From positions 62,001 to 126,000 of the forward strand of contig NZ_LQOW01000003.1 in assembly GCF_002102185.1 (NCBI RefSeq): DNA of 64,000 nucleotides. Direction: 5' to 3'. The position numbers and the translations under genes are program-made. The stretch is from Mycobacterium fragae (GTDB taxonomy: Bacteria > Actinomycetota > Actinomycetes > Mycobacteriales > Mycobacteriaceae). The notes under the pieces are model-generated. The model saw nothing but the letters and a program-made list of their open reading frames with translations. It was not told where the DNA came from and searched no databases. Of the stretch, positions 27,960 through 35,894 are shown one piece after another. The number at the start of each line of letters is the position of its first letter. The stretch's first letter is position 1.

Positions 27960-29080
27960 TGACTGTCCACAAGGGCCTGGCCGGTGTCGTGGTCGACACC
28001 ACGGCCATCTCCAAGGTGGTGCCCGAGACCAACTCGCTGACCTACCGCGGGTACCCGGTCCAGGATCTGGCCGCGCATTGCAGTTTCGAACAGGCCGCCT
28101 ATCTGCTGTGGCACGGCGAACTTCCCACCGACGGCGAGCTGGCGCTGTTCTGCCAACGCGAACGCGCCAGCCGCCGGCTGGACCGCTCGATGCTGTCGCT
28201 GTTGGCCAAGCTGCCGGACAACTGTCATCCGATGGACGTAGTGCGCACCACAATCAGCTATCTGGGCGCCGAAGATCCCGACGAGGATGACAGTGCCGAA
28301 TCCGCGAATTACGCGAAGGCGCTACGGATGTTCGCGGTGCTGCCGACAATCGTCGCCGCCGACATGCGCCGGCGTCGCGGTCTGGCGCCGATCGCGCCGC
28401 ACAGCCAGCTGGGCTATGCCGAAAACTTCCTGCGGATGTGTTTCGGCGAAGTGCCCGAACCGGTCATCGTCTCCGCGTTCGAGCAGTCGATGATCCTCTA
28501 CGCCGAGCATGGCTTCAACGCATCGACTTTCGCGGCGCGGGTGGTGACCTCCACGCAGTCGGATATCTACAGTGCGGTGACGGCGGCGATCGGCGCGCTC
28601 AAGGGCCGGTTGCACGGCGGCGCCAACGAGGCGGTCATGCACGACATGATCGACGTCGGCCATCCCGACAAAGCGTCGGAATGGTTGCACGGCAAGCTGT
28701 CTCGCAAAGAGAAGGTCATGGGCTTCGGGCATCGCGTCTACAAGAACGGCGATTCACGGGTGCCGACGATGAAAGAGGCGCTGACCCGGGTCGCCGCGGT
28801 CCGCGACGGCGCGCGCTGGCTGGACATGTATCGGGTGCTGGAAACCGAGATGTTCGCCGCCACCGGAATCAAACCCAACCTCGATTTCCCCACTGGCCCG
28901 GCGTACTACCTGATGGGATTCGACATACCCAGCTTCACACCGCTGTTCGTGATGAGCCGAATCACCGGGTGGACCGCTCACATCATCGAGCAGGCCGGTT
29001 CCAATGCCCTGATCCGTCCGCTGAGCGAGTATTCGGGCCGGCCGCAGCGATCGCTCAGCTCAACAGGCGGTCGGGTGTGA
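27959..29080 (+). CDS. prpC: 2-methylcitrate synthase (PrpC)
   Basis: It condenses propionyl-CoA with oxaloacetate to 2-methylcitrate. The 373-residue citrate synthase family protein has YRGYPVQDLA, the substrate His in RLHGGANEAV, the GFGHRVYKNGDSR motif and the catalytic Asp region ATGIKPNLDFPTGPAYYLMG. It matches M. tuberculosis Rv1131 (gltA1/prpC). The start ATG shares one base with the prpB stop (TGATG). The 3' end overlaps the converging DCC gene by 21 bases. Some activity as an ordinary citrate synthase is known for this family. Confidence 0.95.
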   Translation: MTVHKGLAGVVVDTTAISKVVPETNSLTYRGYPVQDLAAHCSFEQAAYLLWHGELPTDGELALFCQRERASRRLDRSMLSLLAKLPDNCHPMDVVRTTISYLGAEDPDEDDSAESANYAKALRMFAVLPTIVAADMRRRRGLAPIAPHSQLGYAENFLRMCFGEVPEPVIVSAFEQSMILYAEHGFNASTFAARVVTSTQSDIYSAVTAAIGALKGRLHGGANEAVMHDMIDVGHPDKASEWLHGKLSRKEKVMGFGHRVYKNGDSRVPTMKEALTRVAAVRDGARWLDMYRVLETEMFAATGIKPNLDFPTGPAYYLMGFDIPSFTPLFVMSRITGWTAHIIEQAGSNALIRPLSEYSGRPQRSLSSTGGRV

Positions 29081-29437
29081 CTCGCAGTACGGCGTCTTTC
29101 CGGGGAATCGGTAGCGGTGTCCGGCCACCCAGCGGTAGACGGCGTCTTGCAGAGACCGGATACCGGGAATTCGATACAGCTTCAGCGGCAGCGTGGTGCC
29201 GATCGCGGCCGACACGGCCGCGTTCGTTGCCTCTGCGCCAGCGTATACCGCTCCCGACGTATCCAGCCACCAGTTCGATTCGAGCAGCTGCGAGGGCGGA
29301 ATACGTAGTCGCTCAGCGACTCCCGGGCCCTGCAGCGGTTCGATCTGCAGGTCTCCCGTCCGATTGAGCTTCAGGATCGAATCCACCGCCCTGGTACACA
29401 TTCCGCACGCGCCGTCGAAAAACAGAATCCCTGACAC
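29060..29437 (-). CDS. DCC family (DUF393) thiol-disulfide oxidoreductase-like protein
   Basis: A 125-residue protein with the DCC signature at its start, ILFFDGACGMCTRAVDSIL (Asp-Gly and CxxC), and the family's C-terminal YRWVAGHRYRFPG. DUF393 proteins are thioredoxin-like and often accompany membrane proteins of the HTTM/DoxX kind. Its start lies inside the reading frame of the upstream membrane gene on the same strand, a 125-base overlap, so the two are almost certainly co-expressed. It also overlaps the prpC end by 21 bases in convergent orientation. Confidence 0.85.
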   Translation of the reverse strand: MSGILFFDGACGMCTRAVDSILKLNRTGDLQIEPLQGPGVAERLRIPPSQLLESNWWLDTSGAVYAGAEATNAAVSAAIGTTLPLKLYRIPGIRSLQDAVYRWVAGHRYRFPGKTPYCESHPTAC

Positions 29438-29825
29438 CGGCCACCTCCCGTAAGCCGACCAACCCGAAAACGATGCCGGTGCCGATCTCGGCGACGGCGC
29501 TGAACCACGATAGCCAAGTCACGTTGATGTGCGGTGGCGAGATGAAGCTGTCCTGGTAACCGGGCAAGAACGTCGGCAACAGATGCGCATAGGTGAACAC
29601 CAGCGCGCTGCCGAACCCGACCGCGATCGCGGCCAGCGGTGCGCGCGGGCGACACATGAGCACCAGCGCCACCGCCAGCACCACGAACAGCCCCTGCACG
29701 GTGCCGCCGACCATGATGAACGGTGGTGATGCCGACATACCGCGACGCAGATGGTCCAGGCCATGCACCGTGAACCCGATCGCGAATGCGACTGCCGCCC
29801 AACGCAGGTTCTCCGGTGGTTGCAT
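29313..29825 (-). CDS. Four-span membrane protein, C-terminal part overlapping the DCC gene
   Basis: A 170-residue frame. Residues 1-130 contain four hydrophobic segments (WAAVAFAIGFTVHGLDHLRR, VQGLFVVLAVALVLM, IAVGFGSALVFTYAHLLPTF, WFSAVAEIGTGIVFGLVGL) with a His-rich first span. From about residue 131 the frame runs inside the DCC gene and reads as low-complexity basic sequence, which looks like out-of-frame read-through rather than conserved protein. The ancestral stop may have been lost. The family is not recognised; pairing with a DCC protein suggests a membrane redox function. An inverted repeat lies just upstream of its start. Confidence 0.7.
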   Translation of the reverse strand: MQPPENLRWAAVAFAIGFTVHGLDHLRRGMSASPPFIMVGGTVQGLFVVLAVALVLMCRPRAPLAAIAVGFGSALVFTYAHLLPTFLPGYQDSFISPPHINVTWLSWFSAVAEIGTGIVFGLVGLREVAGVRDSVFRRRVRNVYQGGGFDPEAQSDGRPADRTAAGPGSR

Positions 29826-29836
29826 AGACTCTGTCT

Positions 29837-29857
29837 ACTACTACAGCAAGTAGTAGT
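29837..29857. promoter_or_regulatory. Inverted repeat ACTACTA-N7-TAGTAGT upstream of the membrane gene
   Basis: Perfect 7-base arms at 29837-29843 and 29851-29857 lie 12 bases before the ATG of the leftward membrane gene and 57 bases before the rightward DUF3556 gene. The AT-rich arms stand out in this GC-rich sequence. It is best read as an operator for an unidentified regulator, or as the start of a hairpin in the leftward transcript. Confidence 0.45.
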
Positions 29858-29888
29858 CAATAGGGCCGTCAACCCCGTTTCATCGGTC

Positions 29889-29902
29889 TAGAACACGTTC
29901 TA
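29889..29902 (+). promoter_or_regulatory. KstR-type operator
   Basis: TAGAACACGTTCTA at 29889-29902 fits the published KstR consensus TNNAACNNGTTNNA at every defined position and has perfect TAGAAC/GTTCTA arms. KstR is the TetR repressor of cholesterol-catabolism genes and is released by a steroid CoA thioester. The site ends 12 bases before the DUF3556 start codon, where a bound repressor would block transcription. Confidence 0.7.
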
Positions 29903-29913
29903 ATCTGTCGGCC

Positions 29914-31650
29914 ATGGGATTCCTCAAGCCCGAACTGCCGCAGGTCGACATGGCGGAGTGGAGCAAGGGCACCCGCAGCGAAAAGATCCGTCCGATGGCC
30001 AAGCACTGGGCCGAGGTGGGCTTCGGAACGCCGGTGGCACTGCATCTGTTCTACGTCGCCAAAATCCTGCTCTACATCCTCGGCGGGTGGCTGTTTGCCT
30101 CTGTCACCAACGGACTCGGCTTCACCGACGTCGCATCCTGGTGGTCCGAGCCGATTGTCTTCGAGAAGGTCGTGCTCTACACGATGCTCTTCGAGGTGAT
30201 CGGGCTGGGCTGCGGCTTCGGCCCGCTGAACAACCGATTCTTCCCGCCGATGGGCTCGGTCCTGTATTGGTTGCGACCCGGCACCATTCGACTGCCACCG
30301 TGGCCGCGCCAAGTCCCGTTGACCAAGGGCGACGCCCGCGGCCCAGTCGATGTCGCGCTCTACGCGGCGCTACTGGTGATGACGACCTGGGCGCTGTTCT
30401 CGGACGGCACCGGCCCGGCACCGGAATTGGGCACCACGGTCGGGTTGCTGCCGATGTGGCAGATCGTGACGATCCTGGTCCTCGTCGGCGTGCTGGGGTT
30501 GCGCGACAAGGTGATCTTTTTGGCCGCCCGCGGCGAGGTCTACGTAACGATGACGGTGACGTTCCTGTTCGGCGGCGCCGACATGATCGTCGCCTCCAAG
30601 CTGGTGTTCCTGGTGATCTGGATAGGCGCGGCGACCTCAAAGCTCAACAAGCACTTCCCGTTTGTGATCTCGACGATGATGTCCAACAACCCGCTGGTGC
30701 GACCGCGCTGGCTCAAGCGGCGGTTCTTCGAGAGCTTCCCCGACGATCTGCGGCCCGGGCGGCCGTCGCGGCTGCTGGCTCACATCAGCACCGCGATCGA
30801 GATGTTGGTGCCGCTTCCGCTGTTCTTCTGCCACGGCGGCTGGCCGACCGCGGTGGCGGCTTTCGTCATGGTCTGCTTCCACCTGGGGATTTTGGTGTCG
30901 ATCCCGATGGGGGTCCCGCTGGAGTGGAACGTCTTCATGATCTTCGGGGTGTTGTCGTTGTTCGTCGCTCACGCGCGACTCGGATTGAGCGACCTGAAAC
31001 ACCCTGTGCCGGTGGCGATTCTGTTTGTCGTCGTCGCCGGAATCGTCGCGCTGGGCAACGTCTTCCCGCGAAAGGTCTCGTTCCTGCCCGGCATGCGGTA
31101 CTACGCGGGGAACTGGGACACCACACTGTGGTGCATCAAGCCGTCGGGCAACCAGAAGATCGAGGACGGCATCGTGGCAATCGCCAGCATGCCTCAGGCC
31201 CAGCTGGAGCGGTTCTATGGCAGCCCCGAGGCGGCGCAGATCCCGATCTACATGGGATATGCGTTCCGCGGCTTCAACACTCACGGCCGAGCGCTGTTTA
31301 CGCTGGCCCACCGGGCGATGGCCGGCCAGAACGAGGACGACTACGTCATCATCGACGGCGAACGGATCTGCTCCACCGCCATCGGCTGGAACTTCGGCGA
31401 CGGCCACATGCACAACGAGCAACTGATCGCCGCCATGCAGGAGCGCTGTCACTTCGAGCCGGGCGAGGTGCGAGTCGTATTACTCGACGCGCAGCCGATC
31501 CACCGCCAAACCCAGGCCTATCGGCTGGTCGACGCTGCCACAGGCGAATTCGAACGCGGATACGTCCGGGTCGCCGACATGGTGACCCGCCAGCCGTGGG
31601 CCGACGACATGCCGGTCCAGGTGGACGACAGCGTCGCCCGGCAGGTGTGA
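29914..31650 (+). CDS. DUF3556 integral membrane protein (Rv1132-like)
   Basis: A 578-residue protein. Residues ~40-390 carry roughly nine hydrophobic segments (for example VALHLFYVAKILLYILGGWL, VVLYTMLFEVIGLGCGFGPL, IVTILVLVGVLGLRDKVIFL). The last ~190 residues are soluble and include WNFGDGHMHNEQLIAAMQER and HRQTQAYRLVDAATGEFERG. This matches Rv1132 in length and layout. Function is unknown; the embedded HLFYVAK and SKLNKHFPF stretches recall membrane-bound HTTM-like enzymes. The KstR-type box directly upstream suggests expression during sterol growth, in keeping with the neighbouring methylcitrate genes. Confidence 0.87.
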   Translation: MGFLKPELPQVDMAEWSKGTRSEKIRPMAKHWAEVGFGTPVALHLFYVAKILLYILGGWLFASVTNGLGFTDVASWWSEPIVFEKVVLYTMLFEVIGLGCGFGPLNNRFFPPMGSVLYWLRPGTIRLPPWPRQVPLTKGDARGPVDVALYAALLVMTTWALFSDGTGPAPELGTTVGLLPMWQIVTILVLVGVLGLRDKVIFLAARGEVYVTMTVTFLFGGADMIVASKLVFLVIWIGAATSKLNKHFPFVISTMMSNNPLVRPRWLKRRFFESFPDDLRPGRPSRLLAHISTAIEMLVPLPLFFCHGGWPTAVAAFVMVCFHLGILVSIPMGVPLEWNVFMIFGVLSLFVAHARLGLSDLKHPVPVAILFVVVAGIVALGNVFPRKVSFLPGMRYYAGNWDTTLWCIKPSGNQKIEDGIVAIASMPQAQLERFYGSPEAAQIPIYMGYAFRGFNTHGRALFTLAHRAMAGQNEDDYVIIDGERICSTAIGWNFGDGHMHNEQLIAAMQERCHFEPGEVRVVLLDAQPIHRQTQAYRLVDAATGEFERGYVRVADMVTRQPWADDMPVQVDDSVARQV

Positions 31651-31665
31651 GGCTCGGCGCCCGAT

Positions 31666-31741
31666 CGAGTGTGTACTGGTGGCGGCGAATCGGCGAAAAG
31701 CCCGCCCTGTACGCACACTCGATGCCGTGAGCGCACACTCG
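31666..31741 (+). repeat. Dispersed intergenic repeat, copy 1 (between convergent genes)
   Basis: A 76-base unit: CGAGTGTG at 31666, an imperfect hairpin around gcgaaaa with a CCCGCCCT right arm, then CACACTCG at 31714 and again at 31734. The same architecture, with the same internal spacings to within one base, occurs at 41320. Both copies lie between converging gene ends, so a bidirectional terminator or RNA-stability role is likely. Confidence 0.6.
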
Positions 31742-31759
31742 TTGCCGCCGGGCGCCACG

Positions 31760-34033
31760 CTAGCCGGCTCTGGCCCGCACCTCTTTCGCCGCGGCGACCA
31801 GGTTGCTCAGCGACGCGGTCACCTCGTCGGTGTTGCGGGTCTTGAGCCCGCAGTCGGGGTTGACCCACAGCCGGTCAGCCGGAACGGCTTTCAGGGCGGC
31901 CTGCAGCGACGTGACGATCTCGTCGCTGCTCGGCACCCGCGGCGAATGGATGTCGTAGACGCCCGGCCCCACGCTGTTGGAGAAGCCGACCGCGTTCAGA
32001 TCGTCCAGCACCTCCATGTGCGAACGGGCCGCCTCGATCGAGGTGACGTCGGCATCGAGGTCGGCAATCGCGCCGATCACCTCACCGAATTCCGAGTAGC
32101 ACAAGTGGGTGTGGATCTGGGTCGAGTCGGCGACTCCCGACGTCGCCAGCCGGAACGCGCCGACCGCCCAGCGCAGGTAGTCCTCCTTGTCGGCGTTGCG
32201 CAACGGCAGCAGTTCGCGCAGTGCGGGCTCGTCGACCTGGATGACGGCGATGCCTGCTGATTGCAGGTCGACGGTCTCATCCCGGATGGCCAGCGCGACC
32301 TGGTTGGCGGTGTCGGCCAGTGGCTGGTCGTCGCGGACGAACGACCAGGCCAGGATCGTCACGGGTCCGGTCAGCATGCCCTTGACCGGCTTGTCGGTCA
32401 GCGACTGGGCGTAGGTGATCCATTCGACCGTCATCGGGTGGGTGCGGACCACGTCGCCGTAGAGGATCGGCGGGCGCACGCAGCGGCTGCCGTAGGACTG
32501 CACCCAGCCGTTCTGGGTGGCGAAGAACCCGTCGAGTTGCTCGGCGAAGTACTGCACCATGTCGTTGCGTTCCGGCTCGCCGTGCACCAGCACGTCGAGG
32601 CCGAGTTGCTCCTGCAGCTTGATCACGTCGGCGATTTCGGCCTTCATCCGCCGCACGTACTCGTCCTGGTCGATCTCGCCGGCCCGCAGCGCGGCGCGGG
32701 CCTTGCGGATCGCGGAGGTCTGCGGGTAGGAGCCGATCGTGGTGGTCGGTAGCGGGGGCAGGTGCAGCCGCGCGTTCTGGGCCTCGCGGCGTTCGGCCGC
32801 CGGCCCGCGATGCGTGCCCGACGCGGTGATCGCGTCGATGCGTGCGCGGATCTGTGCATTGCGCAGCCGGGGATCCGCGCGCCGCGATGCCATTGCGGCG
32901 GCCGACGCCGCGATCTCGTCGGCCACCGCGTCACGGCCGTCGCGCAATGCGCGCGCCAAGGTGACCACCTCGTGCACCTTCTCCGCGCCGAACGCCAGCC
33001 AGCTGCGCAGCTCGTCGTCCAGATCGGTCTCGGCCGCAAGGGAATAGGGCACGTGCAATGTCGAGCACGACGTGGACACCGCCACTGCCTCCACCGACCC
33101 CAGCAGCGTCGCCAGTCGGCCGAGCGCCGCTTCCAGGTCGGTGCGCCAGACGTTGCGCCCGTTCACGATGCCGGCCACCAGCGTCTTGCCGGCCAGCTCG
33201 GGAACCGACGCGACTGCAGTGTCGGCGCCGCGGACCAGGTCGACGCCGATCGCCTCGACGGGTGTACGCGCCAGCGCGGGCAGGGCCGCGCCTGGGTCAC
33301 CGAAATAGGTGGCGACGTGGATCGCCGGCCGCTTGGTCACCGACCCGAGCGCGGTGTAGACCCGTTCGGCCAATCCGGGCGCGTCGTGGGAGATGTCGGT
33401 CACCAGCACCGGCTCATCGAACTGCACCCATTCGGCGCCGTTGTCGGCGAGCAGGCCGAGCAGCTCGGAGTAGAGCGGGATCAGCTCGTTGAGCCGCTCG
33501 ATCGGTACGCCCGCACCATCGACCGCCTTGCTCAGCAATAGGAAGGTGATGGGGCCGATGAGCACCGGCCGCGCCGGAACCTGTTGCTGCAGTGCTTCTT
33601 TCAACTCTCCTAGCACCTTGTTGGGGTTCAGCATGAATCGGGTGCCGGGCCCGATTTCGGGGACGATGTAGTGGTAGTTGGTGTCGAACCACTTGGTCAT
33701 CTCCAGCGGCGCAATGTCATCGGTGCCGCGGGCCGCGGCGAAATAGCGGTCCAGTTCGTCGCCGACGGTGCGCACCCGGGCCGGCAGCGCGCCCAGCAGC
33801 ACTGCGGTGTCGAGCATCTGGTCGTAGTAGGAAAAGGTGTTCACGGGCACGGAATCCAGGCCGGCGGCCACCAGCTCGGCCCAGGTGTCGCGGCGCAGGG
33901 TGGCGGCGACGTCCTCCAGCTCGGATCGGCTGGTTCGCCCGGCCCAATAGCCTTCGGTCGCGCGTTTGAGTTCGCGTTTCGGGCCGATGCGCGGGGAGCC
34001 GGTGACGGTGGCGGTAAATGGTTTAGCGGTCAC
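31760..34033 (-). CDS. metE: Cobalamin-independent methionine synthase (MetE)
   Basis: It transfers a methyl group from 5-methyltetrahydropteroyl-triglutamate to homocysteine without B12. The 757-residue double-barrel enzyme has the N-terminal [20 protein letters not shown], the zinc site (His and Cys in [11 protein letters not shown], Cys in [10 protein letters not shown]) and the substrate motif [10 protein letters not shown]. It corresponds to Rv1133c. A cobalamin riboswitch lies in its leader (34120-34310), so it should be switched off when B12 is available and MetH can work. It converges with DUF3556 across the dispersed repeat. Confidence 0.96.
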   Translation of the reverse strand: MTAKPFTATVTGSPRIGPKRELKRATEGYWAGRTSRSELEDVAATLRRDTWAELVAAGLDSVPVNTFSYYDQMLDTAVLLGALPARVRTVGDELDRYFAAARGTDDIAPLEMTKWFDTNYHYIVPEIGPGTRFMLNPNKVLGELKEALQQQVPARPVLIGPITFLLLSKAVDGAGVPIERLNELIPLYSELLGLLADNGAEWVQFDEPVLVTDISHDAPGLAERVYTALGSVTKRPAIHVATYFGDPGAALPALARTPVEAIGVDLVRGADTAVASVPELAGKTLVAGIVNGRNVWRTDLEAALGRLATLLGSVEAVAVSTSCSTLHVPYSLAAETDLDDELRSWLAFGAEKVHEVVTLARALRDGRDAVADEIAASAAAMASRRADPRLRNAQIRARIDAITASGTHRGPAAERREAQNARLHLPPLPTTTIGSYPQTSAIRKARAALRAGEIDQDEYVRRMKAEIADVIKLQEQLGLDVLVHGEPERNDMVQYFAEQLDGFFATQNGWVQSYGSRCVRPPILYGDVVRTHPMTVEWITYAQSLTDKPVKGMLTGPVTILAWSFVRDDQPLADTANQVALAIRDETVDLQSAGIAVIQVDEPALRELLPLRNADKEDYLRWAVGAFRLATSGVADSTQIHTHLCYSEFGEVIGAIADLDADVTSIEAARSHMEVLDDLNAVGFSNSVGPGVYDIHSPRVPSSDEIVTSLQAALKAVPADRLWVNPDCGLKTRNTDEVTASLSNLVAAAKEVRARAG

Positions 34034-34119
34034 GAGTTGGTCCTAACACTCGAGGTGGTGGTCATCGCCAGACGGACGCACGGCACTACAACCGCTACAG
34101 CCGTTCGCCCATTCCACGA

Positions 34120-34310
34120 GGCGATGAGCCGCCAGGCGCGGCACGCCCGGCACAGCCGGCAGGTCTTCGGACTCGCAGGCACGCACCGGGTGGTGCTCCT
34201 AGTGGCCGTCGCTTCCCGGTCCCAAGACCAGTGCTGATGACGGCGGTCGTTCCTGCATACCGCTGCGGGTCAGTCCCGGACTCTCACCGGGTTCCCTCTC
34301 GCGAGACATA
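34120..34310 (-). ncRNA. Cobalamin riboswitch in the metE leader
   Basis: On the minus strand the leader contains the conserved core GGGAACCCGGTGAGAGTCC (from about 34300) followed by GGGACTGACCCGCAGCGGTA. After a variable arm it carries the B12 box, GTCCGAAGACCTGCCGGCTG (34173 to 34154). These are the diagnostic elements of the B12 riboswitch class, and metE of M. tuberculosis is known to be repressed by such an element. The box lies ~120 bases before the metE start. End coordinates are approximate. The rest of the 336-base gap holds no gene. Confidence 0.9.
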
Positions 34311-34369
34311 TTCAACATGCCTCGCTCGATGCCGACACTCGTGCCGGCAGACCAGCTGCGTCGTCGAGA

Positions 34370-35014
34370 TTACCCGGCGGCCAGCGCCTCGGCGATGGGG
34401 ACGTCCCCATTGTTGAACTCGATGGTGCGTCGGATGGTGGAGTCGTCGCTCAGCGCGGCGGCGACGACTTGCGCGACGTCGGCCCGCGAGACTTCACCTT
34501 TCGGCTCGCCGACTGCGATCCGCCCCGTCGGGGGTTCCAGCGTGAGCCGCCCGGGCCCCAGCACGGTCCAATCGAGGTCGCTGGCGCGCAGGTGGGCGTC
34601 GGCGGCCGCCTTCGCCTCGGCGTAGGGGAAAAACGAATTGTCTTGCGGTACACCATGGTCCGGCCTAGCGCCGAAGTACGACACCATCACGAACCGGCGC
34701 ACACCCGCGTCTCCGGCCGCGTCGATCGTGCGGATCGCGGCGTCGCGGTCGACGGCGTAGGTCCGCGCCGGGTTGCCGCCACCGGCACCGGCGGAGAACA
34801 CGACCGCGTCGTGCCCGGCGAGCAACTCGGTGAGCGCGGCGGTGTCGAGCTGCTCGATGTCGGCGACCACCGGACGAGCACCGGTCGCGGCGACGTCGTC
34901 GGCATGGTCGGGATTGCGGAACACCGAGGTCGCCTCGTCGCCACGCTCGGTCAAGATGCGGGCCAGATGCAACGCGACCTTGCCGTGGCCGCCGATGACG
35001 ACGATGCGTGACAC
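34370..35014 (-). CDS. NAD(P)H-binding atypical SDR (NmrA/YhfK-like)
   Basis: A 214-residue protein with the Rossmann start RIVVIGGHGKVALHLARILT, the DAVVFSAGAGGG turn, VMVSYFGARPDHG, and YAEAKAAADAHLRAS supplying a Tyr/Lys-like pair. It belongs to the atypical short-chain dehydrogenases that sense or use NAD(P)H (YhfK/NmrA-like group). The substrate is unknown. The GTG at 35014 gives a standard N-terminus (VSRIVVIGG); a start at 35038 would add eight residues. It is divergent from the cyclase gene across 44 bases and sits upstream of the riboswitch in the same direction as metE. Confidence 0.85.
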   Translation of the reverse strand: MSRIVVIGGHGKVALHLARILTERGDEATSVFRNPDHADDVAATGARPVVADIEQLDTAALTELLAGHDAVVFSAGAGGGNPARTYAVDRDAAIRTIDAAGDAGVRRFVMVSYFGARPDHGVPQDNSFFPYAEAKAAADAHLRASDLDWTVLGPGRLTLEPPTGRIAVGEPKGEVSRADVAQVVAAALSDDSTIRRTIEFNNGDVPIAEALAAG

Positions 35015-35058
35015 GTTCGACGACGCTACCCGCCGCAAAAGCGGATAATGAGTCGACC

Positions 35059-35847
35059 ATGACTGACCCCGCTGAGCAGTGGGCGCATGTGCTCACAGAT
35101 GGTCATGCCTCGCTGGTCAGAACGCGACATCTGTTTCGCTACCTGCCGTCGGCGCCGCGCTGCAAGCTGTGCAATAACCCGTTCGGCGGGCCGGCGGGGC
35201 GAGTGCTGGGAGTCGCGGGTTTTCGGCAGTCGCGCAAAAACCCCAACCTGTGTACGCGCTGCTGCGACTCACTGCCGAGCGGGGGAGCCGAAGTCGACAT
35301 CGCGGTGCTCTTCGCCGACGTGCGCGGCTCCACCGCGATCGGGCAGTCGGCCGAGGCAGCCCACTTCGCCGCGTTGCTCAACAGGTTCTACGCTGCGGCG
35401 ACGCAGGTGCTGCTGCGCCACGGCGGGGTGATCGGCAAGCTCATCTGTGACGAAGTGATGGCGTTTTTCGTGAAGGGCATCAGCGGGCCGGACTATCGCC
35501 GACGGGCGGTGCAGGCCGCGACGGACCTGCTGGCGGCCATCGGCTACGGCACGCCCGAGGGGCCCTGGCTGGACGTGGGTGTCGGCGTCAACGCCGGCGT
35601 CGCCTACGTCGGCAACGTCGGCGACGCGGTGGTCGACTTCACCGCGCTCGGTGACCCGGTGAACACCGCTGCGCGACTGCAGCAAGGCGCCGCGGGCGGA
35701 GAGGTGGTTGTCGCGCGCGGCGTCGCCGACGATGTCGCGGCCCAAGGCACCCCCCGCACGCTGCATCTTCGCGGTCACGAGCAGCCCGTCGACGCGTTCG
35801 TATTGAGCGCCAGCCCGGCCCGCGGCGGTGCGCCTGCGACCGGCTGA
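35059..35847 (+). CDS. Class III nucleotide cyclase with an N-terminal four-cysteine motif
   Basis: A 262-residue soluble cyclase. Residues ~35-75 carry RCKLCNNPF and NLCTRCCDSLP, two Cys pairs that look like a small zinc or iron-sulfur knuckle. The catalytic domain follows: first metal Asp in VLFADVRGSTAIG, the second in KLICDEVMAFF (the usual GD is CD here), and the Asn/Arg motif in GDPVNTAARLQQG. All catalytic side chains seem present, so activity is likely, and the cysteines could make it redox- or metal-responsive (inference). The start ATG at 35059 is chosen because it lies after the divergent gene. Confidence 0.85.
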   Translation: MTDPAEQWAHVLTDGHASLVRTRHLFRYLPSAPRCKLCNNPFGGPAGRVLGVAGFRQSRKNPNLCTRCCDSLPSGGAEVDIAVLFADVRGSTAIGQSAEAAHFAALLNRFYAAATQVLLRHGGVIGKLICDEVMAFFVKGISGPDYRRRAVQAATDLLAAIGYGTPEGPWLDVGVGVNAGVAYVGNVGDAVVDFTALGDPVNTAARLQQGAAGGEVVVARGVADDVAAQGTPRTLHLRGHEQPVDAFVLSASPARGGAPATG

Positions 35848-35894
35848 TAAGAATCAGTACAGAGCATTCAAGCCTCATCGAAAGGACAATCGCC

